64,000 bases of DNA from Fragilaria crotonensis (taxonomy: Eukaryota; Bacillariophyta; Fragilariophyceae; Fragilariales; Fragilariaceae), in assembly GCA_022925895.1 (NCBI GenBank), contig JAKSYS010000316.1, positions 1 through 64,000 of the forward strand, given 5' to 3'. The translations under genes and the position numbers were made by a program. Below, piece after piece: positions 32,971 to 43,804 of this stretch (positions within the stretch are counted from its first letter, which is position 1; each line of letters opens with the position of its first letter). The notes under the pieces are model-generated. The model worked only from the letters and a program-made list of their open reading frames with translations, was not told the DNA's origin and did no database searches.

Positions 32971-35047
32971 TTGTTTGACAAGTGCGAACGCAGCTTAGAA
33001 AGAGGAGAAAACAATATCAATCAACGGAGCAGAAGCTATGAACAAGCGAAGCAATGCGTTCGATATTTCTATGCACCGGGATGATCGTTGGCATGATTAG
33101 CAACCTAAGTAGGTACCACTACGAGGACGAGTACCTGCTATCATAGTCGTTGAGTTCAGAAGTGGATCTTTCCGCCGCGGTGGCAGAAAATTCAAATCCG
33201 AAGGGATGCACATGGTACAGTCCGTGATACAGTACTCTACTACAGTACTGTAGAATATATGACAAAAGGGACGAGGACCGTACGTTGTCCCAGGTGCTTG
33301 TACCCCTTTGGCCCTCCCGGTTGCCCTTTGTGGCAACCACTCTGAACTCTGGACCAAGTTTGGAAGGTGCGATGCATGCGTCGATACTCGCCTGCCGCAG
33401 CAAACATTCGTTGGCGCTCCCCGTCTTGCCTACGAGTTGTTTCGCTGTATGTCAGAGAAATTTCTTGGTGGGTTTTCCTAGTATACGTTGGGGACTCTCC
33501 AACTCCCCCGGAGTTTGATTGTTCCCTGGGGGGTTGGGGGCTGGCGGGTAGTTAAAGATTAGTTAATCCTGTAGGGGTTGAGTATATGGGCACAACCAAC
33601 CTTTTTTGGTTAGAAGTTATCGGGTTGGTCGATAACTTCGGTTAGTTTGGTGCGTCTCCAAATAAGGCCTCGTGTAGGATCCTGCGTGTTTCATTCTCAT
33701 CTGAACTCATGTTGACCCTCAATCACCCAATTAGTTGTGGTTGGGTCGTGTGTTTGGTTTGAGTGGATTGGTAGGTGCCGGCGATCCCTTGCTTTTGGGG
33801 GCGCGGCATGATTCGGCCTACATGCACTGTACCGCCTTCTTTTCACTCCGATGCATTGCAGACGATGAAAGAATTCGCGGCTCGCGGCCTATCGTGGTGA
33901 AACGTCTAAGAACAAAAACCTTTAGGTCAGAGGAATAAATGTTTGGCCTCGGTTACTTCTCACGCCACTCGCGTCTTTGTCACGGCAAACCTTTACAAAG
34001 CCAAGCAATGTGGGCAGCAAACCTTTGTCCAGAAACTTGGACAACTGAGTGCCTAGTGCAAGCGACCATCCCATTCGTACTACTTGGGTTGGATGAATAT
34101 TTGTTGGCCAATTCGTACGATGGACAAATGCCCATTCCGGGAACGACAGCAGCCAAACGTACCTGGTACTCGGAGTACCATTTTATCGATCGAACGATGG
34201 TGAAGAATCGCGGGAATACACATGACAAGCAATTCGCTGTTGGGATATAGTCACAAATGTACAGGTATGATGGGCGAACATTGTCCACCGCGAAAAGGTA
34301 GATGTTCAGAGCGCAATGATCGGCACGACGTTGACTCTAATGCCCATTGTAATGAGTCCAAATGCGTCGAAGTGTTTGCTAGTAGTGCTCTACTGGTATT
34401 GTTGTACAAATTCCGGTGACATTTGTATAGCGCATCCGATATGGCAGGGTCGCACGTCGGACCTTCTGAAGATACGAAAACGATGCACTATGTCACTATG
34501 TCCTATACATTTTGTCTGAAAACCATCTTATCGTTAAATATGTAATGGTTCGTTTACCAGACCGTCGATGTCCTTTGTCTGAAGCCATGATTTCGGATAT
34601 TTTTGCAAGGATTTGATTCGTTGGAACATGATTGAATACCGTATTATCATTCGATCAGCACCTGCGAATACGAATAGGAAATACAGGGAGCAAGTGCTAC
34701 TCGGTACTCGGTAATCCAGTTGGTTAAAATTTGAGCCCCGCCATTCATCCTCATGACATCACGAGGACTTTTTCGAAGTGACATTTAATCGTTCAAAGGA
34801 AGCGTGACGTCGACATTCGTGTCACTCGACCATATTCCAGGGCTTGTTATGATCTTAATCATTCCCAAACTCCGACTAGACTATTCTACGTGTCTGGCAG
34901 TTTCCTGCTGAACCAAGATACACAGCAAGTGTGTGCACCCAGTCATACCTTTTCCCATCCATCAGGCTGAAAGCTGTAACAATCTGGCAAGTGTTGCACA
35001 CTCGATATCCCCTACGGAAGCAGTGGAGGTGATCCAATTTCACGGCA
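32971..35047. other. Two-kilobase spacer without a supported gene
   Basis: Divergent region between the 913-aa gene and the PMS2 gene. Open frames such as 33939-34250 (plus) lack motifs and splice partners. GTAC-rich sequence occurs at about 33105-33250. A small inverted word pair around 33600-33650 (GTTATCG...CGATAAC) could form a hairpin. Confidence 0.35.
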
Positions 35048-38000
35048 ATGAACGAGGCATTGACATTTCCCAATCCCAGATCGGAATCCCTCGGTGGAGG
35101 ATTATCCAATAGTGCGATAGAAGAAAATAATGATGATACAACCCAGGCGCGAGCGGTCATTGTCCCAATGGATGCGTCCTCAGTTCAAAGGATTGTTGCA
35201 GGTCAAGCAATAACGGATCTTTCCAGTGCAGTCAAAGAACTCATTGACAATGCCCTAGACGCAGGCTCCAAAACGATCAACAGTAAGTCAAGTTAATCAC
35301 GAGCCTTCATTGCATACTTTCTCACTCAAATGTTCGTTTTGTTCACTTCAACTATTTAGTTCGACTCTTCAATCAAGGATTGGATATTGTGGAAGTATCC
35401 GATGACGGCTGTGGTGTGCCAATTGAATCACGACCATTCATGGCGATGAAGCATGCGACGAGCAAGATTCGTAATTTCGATGATATTTACTCGACCGATT
35501 CACTAGGGTTTCGAGGTGAGGCGCTCTTTTGTTTGGCCAACATCTCGCGTAATCTCGTTGTTGCCACTCGAACAGCAGACCAGCCGTTGGGGCAGAAGCT
35601 AGAGTTTTCAAGGGATGGATACCTACTTCATGAAACTGCCTGTCCTGTTCCAAGGAAGGTAGGCACAACGGTGGCAGTAGTCAAGCTTTTTGATGCACTT
35701 CCCGTGCGACGAGCGGACTTGGAAAAGAGGATTCATGTGCAGAGGCGAGAAGTCTTTTTAATGGTACAAGGATGTGAGTACAAGTATCATTTAGTGACTC
35801 GTGTCGCTTGCTTGAATGGCGCTTACCTTTCTCCCGTTAGATGCAATACATTCGCTCGGAGTCAAAGTCAATCTTTTCGACATCGCTAGTAATGGTCGTG
35901 AGGAACTGAGACTCAGCACTATGCACGGCACATCGAAACTGGAAGAGACCATATCGTCTGTTCTAGGAAGTACCTTTCTTTCCGGCATGTCAAGAATATC
36001 GATTGACCTCCCAGTCGACGACAGCAACCAATGGAAGGTCGAGGGACTTATCTCCAAGGCTCCTCACCTGACTGCAAGAGACGGCTCATTCGCTCGTAAT
36101 GCGCAGTTCTTCTGTATCAATGGGCGTCCTGTTGATCTACCCAAGGTTTCCAGAGCTCTTTCAGACGTTTGGCGAAAGATTGAAACGACGAGCAAGAAGA
36201 AGCCAGCATGCGTGTTACAGTTTACGTTGCCAAAGAATTCCTGTGATGTCAACTTGTCACCAAACAAGCGACAGGTCCTCTTAACTGACGAACAAAAAAT
36301 CTGTGCTTTGGTGAGTGAAGGTGCCCTTGCCTTATGGAACAGTGAGAAGGACGGGAAATTCCTTTCGAATGAACTCGACATACGCAAGGGGAATGTCGAC
36401 GCCGCTTGCTTTGTCAACGACATGTCTCCGCTAGGTCGCAAAGTGAAGCGACGGCTTGGGTTTTATAATGATTTTCGCCATGTCAAGTTGCAGCATGACT
36501 CGGAAACCTCTCAGCTTCAGGGCAGCAAGGAATCGGCACCAACTCCTAATGCAATAACGCCACCTCAACAAAATGAAGGAAACGAGGGGTCTCCTAGCCC
36601 GATGAGTAATGTTGAAGTGGAAACATCACTCGAAGAACCGGGAATTGTTTCCAATCAGCAACAGTATGACAAGCCAACTGACGCAGATCGACGGTTGTTC
36701 GTGAAAGTGCAAGAGCGCTTCCGACGACGCGATGTCCAAGATGAAGTTCAACCAGATCAACAAAATGGCGTTGTAAACCCTCACGATGACGATGGGTGCG
36801 AGACTGCGTTGAGAAAACGAAAACGCGGATTGCATGTTGACGAGTTGATTGCCTCTGGGGAGGCTGTCGAATTTTGTTCTAAGAGCTCCACGTCATCGCG
36901 TTCTGAGGACACAGATGATCCTCTTCCTAAGAAAAGGGCTCTCACCATGAAGGACTTCGGTTTTCGACCCATTGAGATGTCTGAATCGACCGAAGGAAGA
37001 AGCCAGGAACACCAAGTGCCTCAATCCCCATCGAGTGTACTGCCAACTGCAACAAACCCACCAATCGAGTTGTCTGAATCGACCGAAAGAGGAAGCCGGG
37101 CACACGAAGTGCCTCAATCCTCATCGAGTGTACCGCCGACGACTGCAACAAACCCACCAATTGATCGACCTTTTCAGGAGATTGGCGGAAACTCCCATGA
37201 AACGATTTCAATTGTCGGGAGCGACCAAGAAGGAGCAGCAACGGCATCTCAGCCTGAAGCGAATGCGACTGACACTCGTACAATAGATGAGGAGAGAGGA
37301 AGAATCAAATGGAGTGCTTTCCAGGGCACCGATGCAGTTATTCAATCCTCGCGAAATGCTCGCTTGGACCTACGAGATCGCCGTAGACGACTTCAAGCGG
37401 TGAAGACCGAACGACTGAATGAAGGAGCCTCAACGCCGGTCGAGAAATTCGACATGAACCAAGAGGAAGACGTGGATACCGACCGGAAACCTTCGATCAT
37501 CAGTCTGACAAAGAAAGATTTTGATGACATGCATGTGATCGGTCAATTTAACCTGGGCTTTATTCTTGTCAAGTGTCGGAACAACAACCTTTGGATCTTG
37601 GACCAGCACGCCTGCGACGAAAAGTACAATTTTGAACGTCTCTGTGCGACAACTGTAATTCACGAACAAAAACTTCTGGCGCCCATGCCTTTGGAGCTAT
37701 CGCCCTCCGAAGAAACGTGCATTCTTGAGAATCGCCAAGTTTTCGAACAAAATGGTTTCCGTTTCGAATACAAGGATGGCAATCCTCCTCGTCATCGCTT
37801 TGCTCTAACATCCCTCCCCCATTCCGGTGCTCGCGACGGTCGCAAGGCCGTGCAGTTCGGCAAGGACGATGTTCATGCCCTCTGCGCCGTGCTGGGTGCA
37901 GATGGCGCATCATACTCACCGCAGGACGGTGGGACTGGCGTGGATGGCACTGGCATTTACGGCAATAATGCAGTTCGACGTTACGCCGGACTTTCCCAGA

Positions 38001-38305
38001 ATGGTGAAAAGGCTATGCTGCGTCTCCCCAAAGCAGTCGCCATGTTCGCCAATCGTGCCTGCCGTGGCAGCGTGATGATAGGAACAGCGCTATCCAAAAA
38101 GGAAATGGAGACCATAGTACAACGCCTAGCTTCCGTCGATCATCCGTGGAATTGTCCTCACGGACGACCGACGCTCAAGCATGTCAAAGATACGCTTGGT
38201 ACTCAAGTTGCCGATACTAGTCGGACCCTGAGGTATTCAGTTGGTCCAACCATGTCCACCATGACCGAGTTGACTCAACCAGAGGGAAATGGACAACAAA
38301 GTTAA
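35048..38305 (+). CDS. PMS2: PMS2-type MutL mismatch-repair endonuclease
   Basis: Three exons, 35048-35282, 35360-35773 and 35841-38305, with introns of 77 and 67 bp; the joined frame is 1037 aa. The N-terminal GHKL ATPase is complete: AVKELIDNALDAGS (Mg-ATP Glu and Asn), DDGCGVP, and GFRGEAL; the second splice restores a Tyr-Ala-Ile-His-Ser-Leu-Gly-Val-Lys strand. A poorly conserved linker of about 450 residues follows, with an internal two-copy repeat (36971-37159). The C-terminal dimer and nuclease domain has the metal-site motif DQHACDEKYNFE (DQHAx2Ex4E), the ACRGSV segment and CPHGRPT, all diagnostic of the PMS2/Pms1 nicking subunit rather than MLH1. It should pair with MLH1 to nick the new strand in mismatch repair. 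The stop lies 94 bp from the stop of the convergent SNARE gene. Confidence 0.95.
36971..37159 (+). repeat. In-frame two-copy repeat in PMS2 linker
   Basis: Two in-frame units of 93 and 96 bp (36971-37063, 37064-37159), each encoding Ile-Glu-x-Ser-Glu-Ser-Thr-Glu, a Val-Pro-Gln-Ser stretch and a Thr-Asn-Pro-Pro ending. The DNA is still similar, which points to a recent local duplication. Confidence 0.85.
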
Positions 38306-38399
38306 CGACACCATCGTTCGCTTGGAGTGATGGGATGAATGAGATTATGTATCAGTCTCATTTTAGGTTATCTATTATTGGTCTTCTTCTTAGCTTCTA

Positions 38400-38884
38400 T
38401 CATGTATACAATATCAACAAAAGCAAGATGATTGCCACCGCAGTCAGGACCAGTATAATGAGAAAGTTTTGTTTACCGCCGGCCTTCTGTATCATCTCTT
38501 TCGTTTTACGTGTGAGTAAGTCGAGGTTGTCCGTCGCTGTTTCCAGATCCTCCTCCATATTGTCAAGCATCTTATTTTGGTAATCCAATTCTTCAGTGAT
38601 CGTGTTGGACATCTGGCCAAGCCGTTGAGCGGATTGCGCCAGCATTTCGAGTCCTTCGTCTTGGCGAGCCAGTAGTTGCTAAGAAAATGACAATGAACAA
38701 GGTCAGAAGGACAAACTGAAGGAGGACTGACCTTACAGCCTGCGAGTCATGCAAATGAATAAGTTACCTGCTGATTCCGAACATGTTGTTGGATGAAGTC
38801 ACCACCCTCGTTTTCGTCATCGCTGTCCGAATCTGCCGAGACTGGTTTGTATTTCTGACCGTCAGGTGATCGAAAAAAATCCAT
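38400..38884 (-). CDS. Qc-SNARE (Syntaxin-8/SYP5-like)
   Basis: Two exons, 38884-38768 and 38678-38400, with an 89-bp intron; exon 1 is exactly 39 codons and the join is in phase 0, giving 131 aa. The protein has a short acidic head, a single SNARE coiled coil (heptad pattern with QDEGLEMLAQSAQRL, ionic-layer Gln in LDYQNKMLDNME) and a C-terminal tail anchor of about 18 hydrophobic residues (Ile-Leu-Val-Leu-Thr-Ala-Val-Ala). This fits a Qc-SNARE of the Syntaxin-8, Syntaxin-6 or plant SYP5/SYP6 type, which supplies one Gln helix to endosomal or Golgi fusion complexes. It is short, lacking the N-terminal three-helix domain of larger syntaxins. Confidence 0.85.
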
Positions 38885-41800
38885 TCGAAACGACCTTTGT
38901 TAAATTCACTAAACTGATAGATTGTCCAAAAAAGTCGTAGTACTGGTAGCAGGTTTGATTCAATTCGCCGTCGAGTTGTGATTGATTGACAGAGCCAAGG
39001 GACGCTGGCTTTCCGTCATAGTCCTCCCGTGATTGCAATTATGTAGTATGCATATGTAAACGTCGCCTACTTTCGACAGCCAACACACAACACACTCAAC
39101 CCAAAAACGACGATCAGTAGTATCGACTCGTAACAGTATTGGTAGAAGTACTATAATACTGTGTGGAAGGTCGAAGGCCGCACACAGTGCGCGATGTAGT
39201 CATTGGTCATTGGGGCATCGGCAAAAAATTCATTGAGACCTCGACAAGGACATAACATATATAGTTGTTGTTCCTACTCCGGAGTCCGGAGTTCATATCT
39301 CCTCCGAGGATATTCCGAGTAGTACGAGTACCTCATAGGCGAGCGCAACATAGGTCTGACAGGAGCGCAACATTGGTCTGACAGGAGCGCAACATTGGTC
39401 TGACAGGAGCGCAACATAGGTCTGCCAGAAACGCAATATAGGTCCGACTGAACATACTATCCTACTTTTGAAGTGCTTTAGTAGTGCGAGTCCAAACGAG
39501 AAACACCTGTATCTTCTGTAGCAATATTGAAATTGCCGACAGGTTTTATCCTGGAACAGCATGACATACAATTCTGGCACCAAAGCAATACAGAAAACAG
39601 ATCAATGCGTGTGTCTGTACTTCTGTAAGCCAGTTTTCTGAAATGCTATACCACTACGCACTCAGATTGTTCAGGAACTTGGGAATGCAACGGGGCAAGT
39701 GGAGAGGTAGGATTAACTGGTCATGGTATAGCAAACCTTGCCATTGGCGAATGGGAGGCGGTCGTTATGTCCTCATAGAGGGAACGGAAATCTATCATCC
39801 GGTGCAGAATTCAACCAGATATGTAGAAATACTTGCAGGTTTAGATGGAGCACTCTCTATGTTAAGATGCGAAAGCAGTATGGTGACTGTTTCGTTGTCG
39901 TAGTTATCCGCATTATTTTCCAACACGTCGTCATGTCATTTCTCGATCAAGTCGAAGCAATAGCAATGTAAAAGCAGACAATCCATTTCAGTCAGAATAA
40001 TGTTCCAGAGAAAATGATGCGACTAGGCTTCAGCACTAACGAAGAAAACAAACACCGGTAATACAGACTTCGCACTATTGACCCTTGACATGTTACGTGC
40101 CGCCCAAGATCAATTCAAACACAATAACCAGCACATTGGCAGCCACAACAGGTACTTTCAAGTATTGAATCGCTTGAAGGAATCCAATGATTTGAACCTG
40201 AAGAGGGCGCGACGATGGATCTACACCCATGTTTGCGACATCGTCCAAGCCATATTTTGCCAGGAATCGACGACGATTCAGAATCAATACAGAATTTGCC
40301 ATCAGAAGGCCAGCCTGGGAAATTTCAAGATGAAGGTGAATTCAATTCAACTTTACACAGCAAAGCAATAATGGGCACAGGGTAGAGCATTTCGGGACAG
40401 ACCATGTCTCCGTACCTTGAAGAGACTCCACAGCGAAAACCCCATTGTTTTTCAATTATGTAAATCGGAAATTTGACTGAACAATGAGCAATGAAGGCAG
40501 ATCTATCTGATGACTTTAGAGATTGCAAGCGTTGGCCATGCAGGTAAGAGGCAGCTTGTTCGCCGGCGTCGGAATGATAAATGCTACCGCGGCAATTTCA
40601 AATATCGGTTCTTGCCACCTGACACGAGACTCCCTCTCACCATGGCAAGACGCACGTTTGGGGCATGCCGGACGACGGACGACCCAGCACAAAATAATGC
40701 AACAGGTCACTGATGCTGGTACAAGTACTGTATACCTGGTACCAGTACGAGATTTTATTGTATGACATACTGTATGTTCCCCGTGTTCCGTAGTACAGTA
40801 TGAGTATCATACTGTAGTACCAGTGTACCAGTACCCTACATACATGTACTTTACTCCAATGTTATAACTATGCATACTCCCTTTTATTTATACTCGGAGT
40901 ACCGGTACTAGTACCTTATACCTATATGGAAGTGTATAATTGGAAAATTTTCTTTTGCGTTCTTATACACCTTATACCTCGTGAACTGTCAATTAGGTTA
41001 TTGGGTGGTGGAGATATTTTTGAGGCTTTTTGGAGATCATATGCAATATCTCAGTCACCTTCATTACTCTCGGCTACGAGAGAAGGGCTTCATACTGTGT
41101 GCACAATGGAGGATGCCTTCCAATGAAATGCAGGTTATATTCATTTATTCCCAACTGATGACTGACAAATCTGACTCAATTGTGCCAGTGCCTGGGAAAG
41201 AAGCTACAAATCTCCCCCAGAAGCACTTCAGTTTGCGGAAATTGTTTTCAAAGAATTCCCCGTCCACAGTCAAGAGATGTCTTCAAGGGACAAACACCTA
41301 ATCTTTCCTTAATAGTTGATTTTTTTGTTCTTCAGGCTTACAAGTTCTTCATAGGCATTCATCTAAATGTCCATCCCGCTCTTATTCATCAAATCTGTCA
41401 CTAATAAATGCTCTTGCGCAATTAAGACTGAACAAAATCTCATGTGCTAGGCGTGAAGGTGTCTCCAAATTAGAATCTGAGTACAAGGTCTCTTCATCCA
41501 ACACCATACTGGTAATTTCAACAACACAGATACAAGAAATACGGACTTTCGACAAGTAACCGAGAATGCTGTTTACTAGGTTACAAATCTGTAGAATAAT
41601 TCAACAAAAAAAAGTCCGCCACACTCCTCATTGAAGCTACAGTTTTGCACTTCGGACGTATTGGCTCATTTGGGAATACCAAATCCTGTCCACTCATCGC
41701 AGAGTGCACGACCAAGCAAAACCCTGAATTGGTGAGGGAGAATTCCAAAGGCAGATGCGGATAGACATGATTCTCCCTATTTATCCAGCCTGACCCATCC

Positions 41801-42566
41801 CCGATACCTGGCACGGAGTCGGAATTATAAGTCGTCATTCTAGCCAGCACTGAGAGTGTTCGTTTATAGGCTGTATTCGCTTATACAGTCGATTGTTCTC
41901 TGGAGTCTAGTCAATTTGTAGTTGATATGCAGAAACTAGAATACCAGGTACAACTCAGTCACTACCGGTATGGTGTCTGGCATTTCACATCTGTTACTTG
42001 TTTTACTTGTTGCAGCCTACCGGTCAGCTTGTTTAAAGTATTTGGAATAGCAAGCCAACGCACACGTATAACAATAGGAGCACCTCCTCGAGAGTAGTTC
42101 ACCACAGCAATGGAATCGCTTCGCTTGAGCTGAACTCATTATAATGTCCCCGATGAACTGGAATCCCACTCTTACCGGTTGACTCCAAAATGAACAAGTG
42201 CGTCCTCCTCGATGCGTGGGAAAAACGTGCCACTGGATCTTGCGTAGTCACCATTCACCACAGAGCTTCGAATGGCCATCAATTGGAGCCTAGGCGTATC
42301 CCGCATCGAGGAAGAGACGCAAGAAGCAGCGAAGGACATGTCAAAGATGCCTTACACATTGATTTCCCAGGTTGAGATTCACAAGCGCGACTAAAAGATG
42401 TTCAAGCTTGAATTGTTACTCCCACACGTGTAGACCTCGAGAAAATCATAGTCGAAAGGATTGATCCACACATCCCGATCTCAATATCATCAGGATCTCA
42501 ATTTCATCAGTAATTCTTACTTATGGCTGGTACGTAACGGCAAACTGTCCTTCCAGGTAATCGAGA
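38885..42566. other. Large gene-free region
   Basis: About 3.7 kb without a supported gene. It holds a 22-bp tandem array (39341-39450) and a GTAC-rich block (40715-40920). Open frames at 39643, 40078, 40981 and 41581 (minus) lack motifs. It could hold old transposon sequence too worn to recognise. Confidence 0.4.
39341..39450. repeat. 22-bp tandem array
   Basis: Four near-identical copies of a 22-bp unit beginning GAGCGCAACATAGGTCTGAC (the second and third have ATTGG for ATAGG) plus a fifth degenerate copy. Confidence 0.95.
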
Positions 42567-43460
42567 CTACGATAGTTTCCCCATGGCTTGTAGGATGTAA
42601 ACTCCTGGATTCTTGTTCCGTGACAGAGGAGGCACTCTAGGCTGCACTTCCCTGAAAAGTTCATGCATTCTTTCTTCGAACCTTTCGTGTGGTCCATCGA
42701 GTCGTCCCTTGTAGCTGATTAAGACGATAGTGTCTGTACTGGATAGCTGATGAATAGTTTCAGCCAGTGCTACGGGATCATACAGAGAGGCTACGACGTC
42801 GGCACCCAGAATGAAGCGGTACGTCTTCTGCGTGGTAGGTTGCTGGCCCCATTCCAAGATTCGAGCTTCGCACGTTCCCATCGACACAGTTGGCGCATTT
42901 CCAAAGAGGATGTCTCGGTCGTTCGTCGACAGATCGTCGATACCTCCGAAGTTGAGCGCCACATTCCGTTGCATCAAGGGCAGGAGGGATGGCAAGTCTG
43001 TTATCTCAACATGGCAGGGGATATTTTTTGCAAGAAGCAAACCGCAGAGTCCTGTTCCAGCCCCTAACTCCACGATTGTATCATCGGGGTCGGGGGACAC
43101 GGCAATCCCCGAGGAAATGAAATGCTCCGCCAATATAAAAGCAGCGTCCCAACACAAGCCACCCTTTCCCATCGCTTTCTCCTGCTGGATCACCAATCCA
43201 CCAAAATCAATGAAGTTGCAATCATAGTGCTTCAGATCATCATAATATGATTGATGAGATAGGTAGGAATCGTATCTTAGAACACACTTGCCATCGTTTA
43301 ACGCAAGAATGATATCACGCTGTCCTTCTTGGTGTTCTGAAGCAGCCTGCTCTTCTCTCTCCCTTGCATCAGCTTCGGCTAATGCCCTTAGTTTGCGAAG
43401 ATCGGCCCCGCGTCCCATCATGGCGTCGGCTAGACCCATGCCTTCTTCCTCATCATCCAT
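42567..43460 (-). CDS. METTL21-like lysine methyltransferase
   Basis: A single-exon protein of 297 aa from the ATG at 43460 (MDDEEEG); an in-frame ATG at 43514 would add 18 residues, but that segment has the GTAC-rich look of spacer DNA. Residues about 85-130 give the family-16 methyltransferase start (Gly-Leu-Val-Ile-Gln-Gln-Glu then Gly-Leu-Cys-Trp-Asp-Ala-Ala). Motif I for S-adenosylmethionine binding is VELGAGTGLCG, then a post-motif Val-Glu-Ile-Thr-Asp-Leu, and LGADVVASLYDP in the place of the family's DxxY segment. METTL21/VCP-KMT enzymes trimethylate lysines on chaperones and other non-histone proteins. The substrate here is unknown. It is divergent from the protease gene, 344 bp away. 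Confidence 0.8.
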   Translation of the reverse strand: MDDEEEGMGLADAMMGRGADLRKLRALAEADAREREEQAASEHQEGQRDIILALNDGKCVLRYDSYLSHQSYYDDLKHYDCNFIDFGGLVIQQEKAMGKGGLCWDAAFILAEHFISSGIAVSPDPDDTIVELGAGTGLCGLLLAKNIPCHVEITDLPSLLPLMQRNVALNFGGIDDLSTNDRDILFGNAPTVSMGTCEARILEWGQQPTTQKTYRFILGADVVASLYDPVALAETIHQLSSTDTIVLISYKGRLDGPHERFEERMHELFREVQPRVPPLSRNKNPGVYILQAMGKLS

Positions 43461-43804
43461 CGTCGAACAGTACATACAAAGGCGAAACGCAACGTCCTCG
43501 AAGTACAGTACCATACTGTGCTTGACGGTATATTGTTTGTTCGCAAAGAGTGCGAGAACATATTCGGAGTACGATTCTAGCTCGACCCAGTACTAGTACC
43601 TGGTATGTCATACCACTCCTTGTACATCTGTACTGGAGTACCATTGCACCGGCCACCGTTAATACTGTAGCGACTGGCTGCGTCAGTGCGCGCAGAATCT
43701 ATGACGTGAGTCGTGAGTCGTGAGTGTACGAAACGCCAGTTCAGACTCGGGCCTCGCGCGTGTCTGCGACGTTCACTCATTTGCAACAGTCGGAAGGGAC
43801 GGGG
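43461..43804. promoter_or_regulatory. Divergent promoter region with heptamer array and TGACGT
   Basis: The region lies between the methyltransferase and protease start codons. It contains GTAC-rich sequence (about 43570-43660), a TGACGT word at 43702-43707 and three copies of GTGAGTC at 43706-43726. The last 80 bp should be the protease 5' leader. Promoter activity is inferred from gene layout only. Confidence 0.4.

Noticed and set aside
33939-34250. 103-codon open frame in the 33-35 kb spacer
   Set aside because: No motif, no splice partner and no plausible neighbours in frame.
39341-39450. Short regular repeats suggestive of a CRISPR array
   Set aside because: The units are directly adjacent with no spacers and the genome is eukaryotic; it is a minisatellite.
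41581-41850. 89-codon minus-strand frame in the gene-free region
   Set aside because: No motif or splice partner; probably chance.
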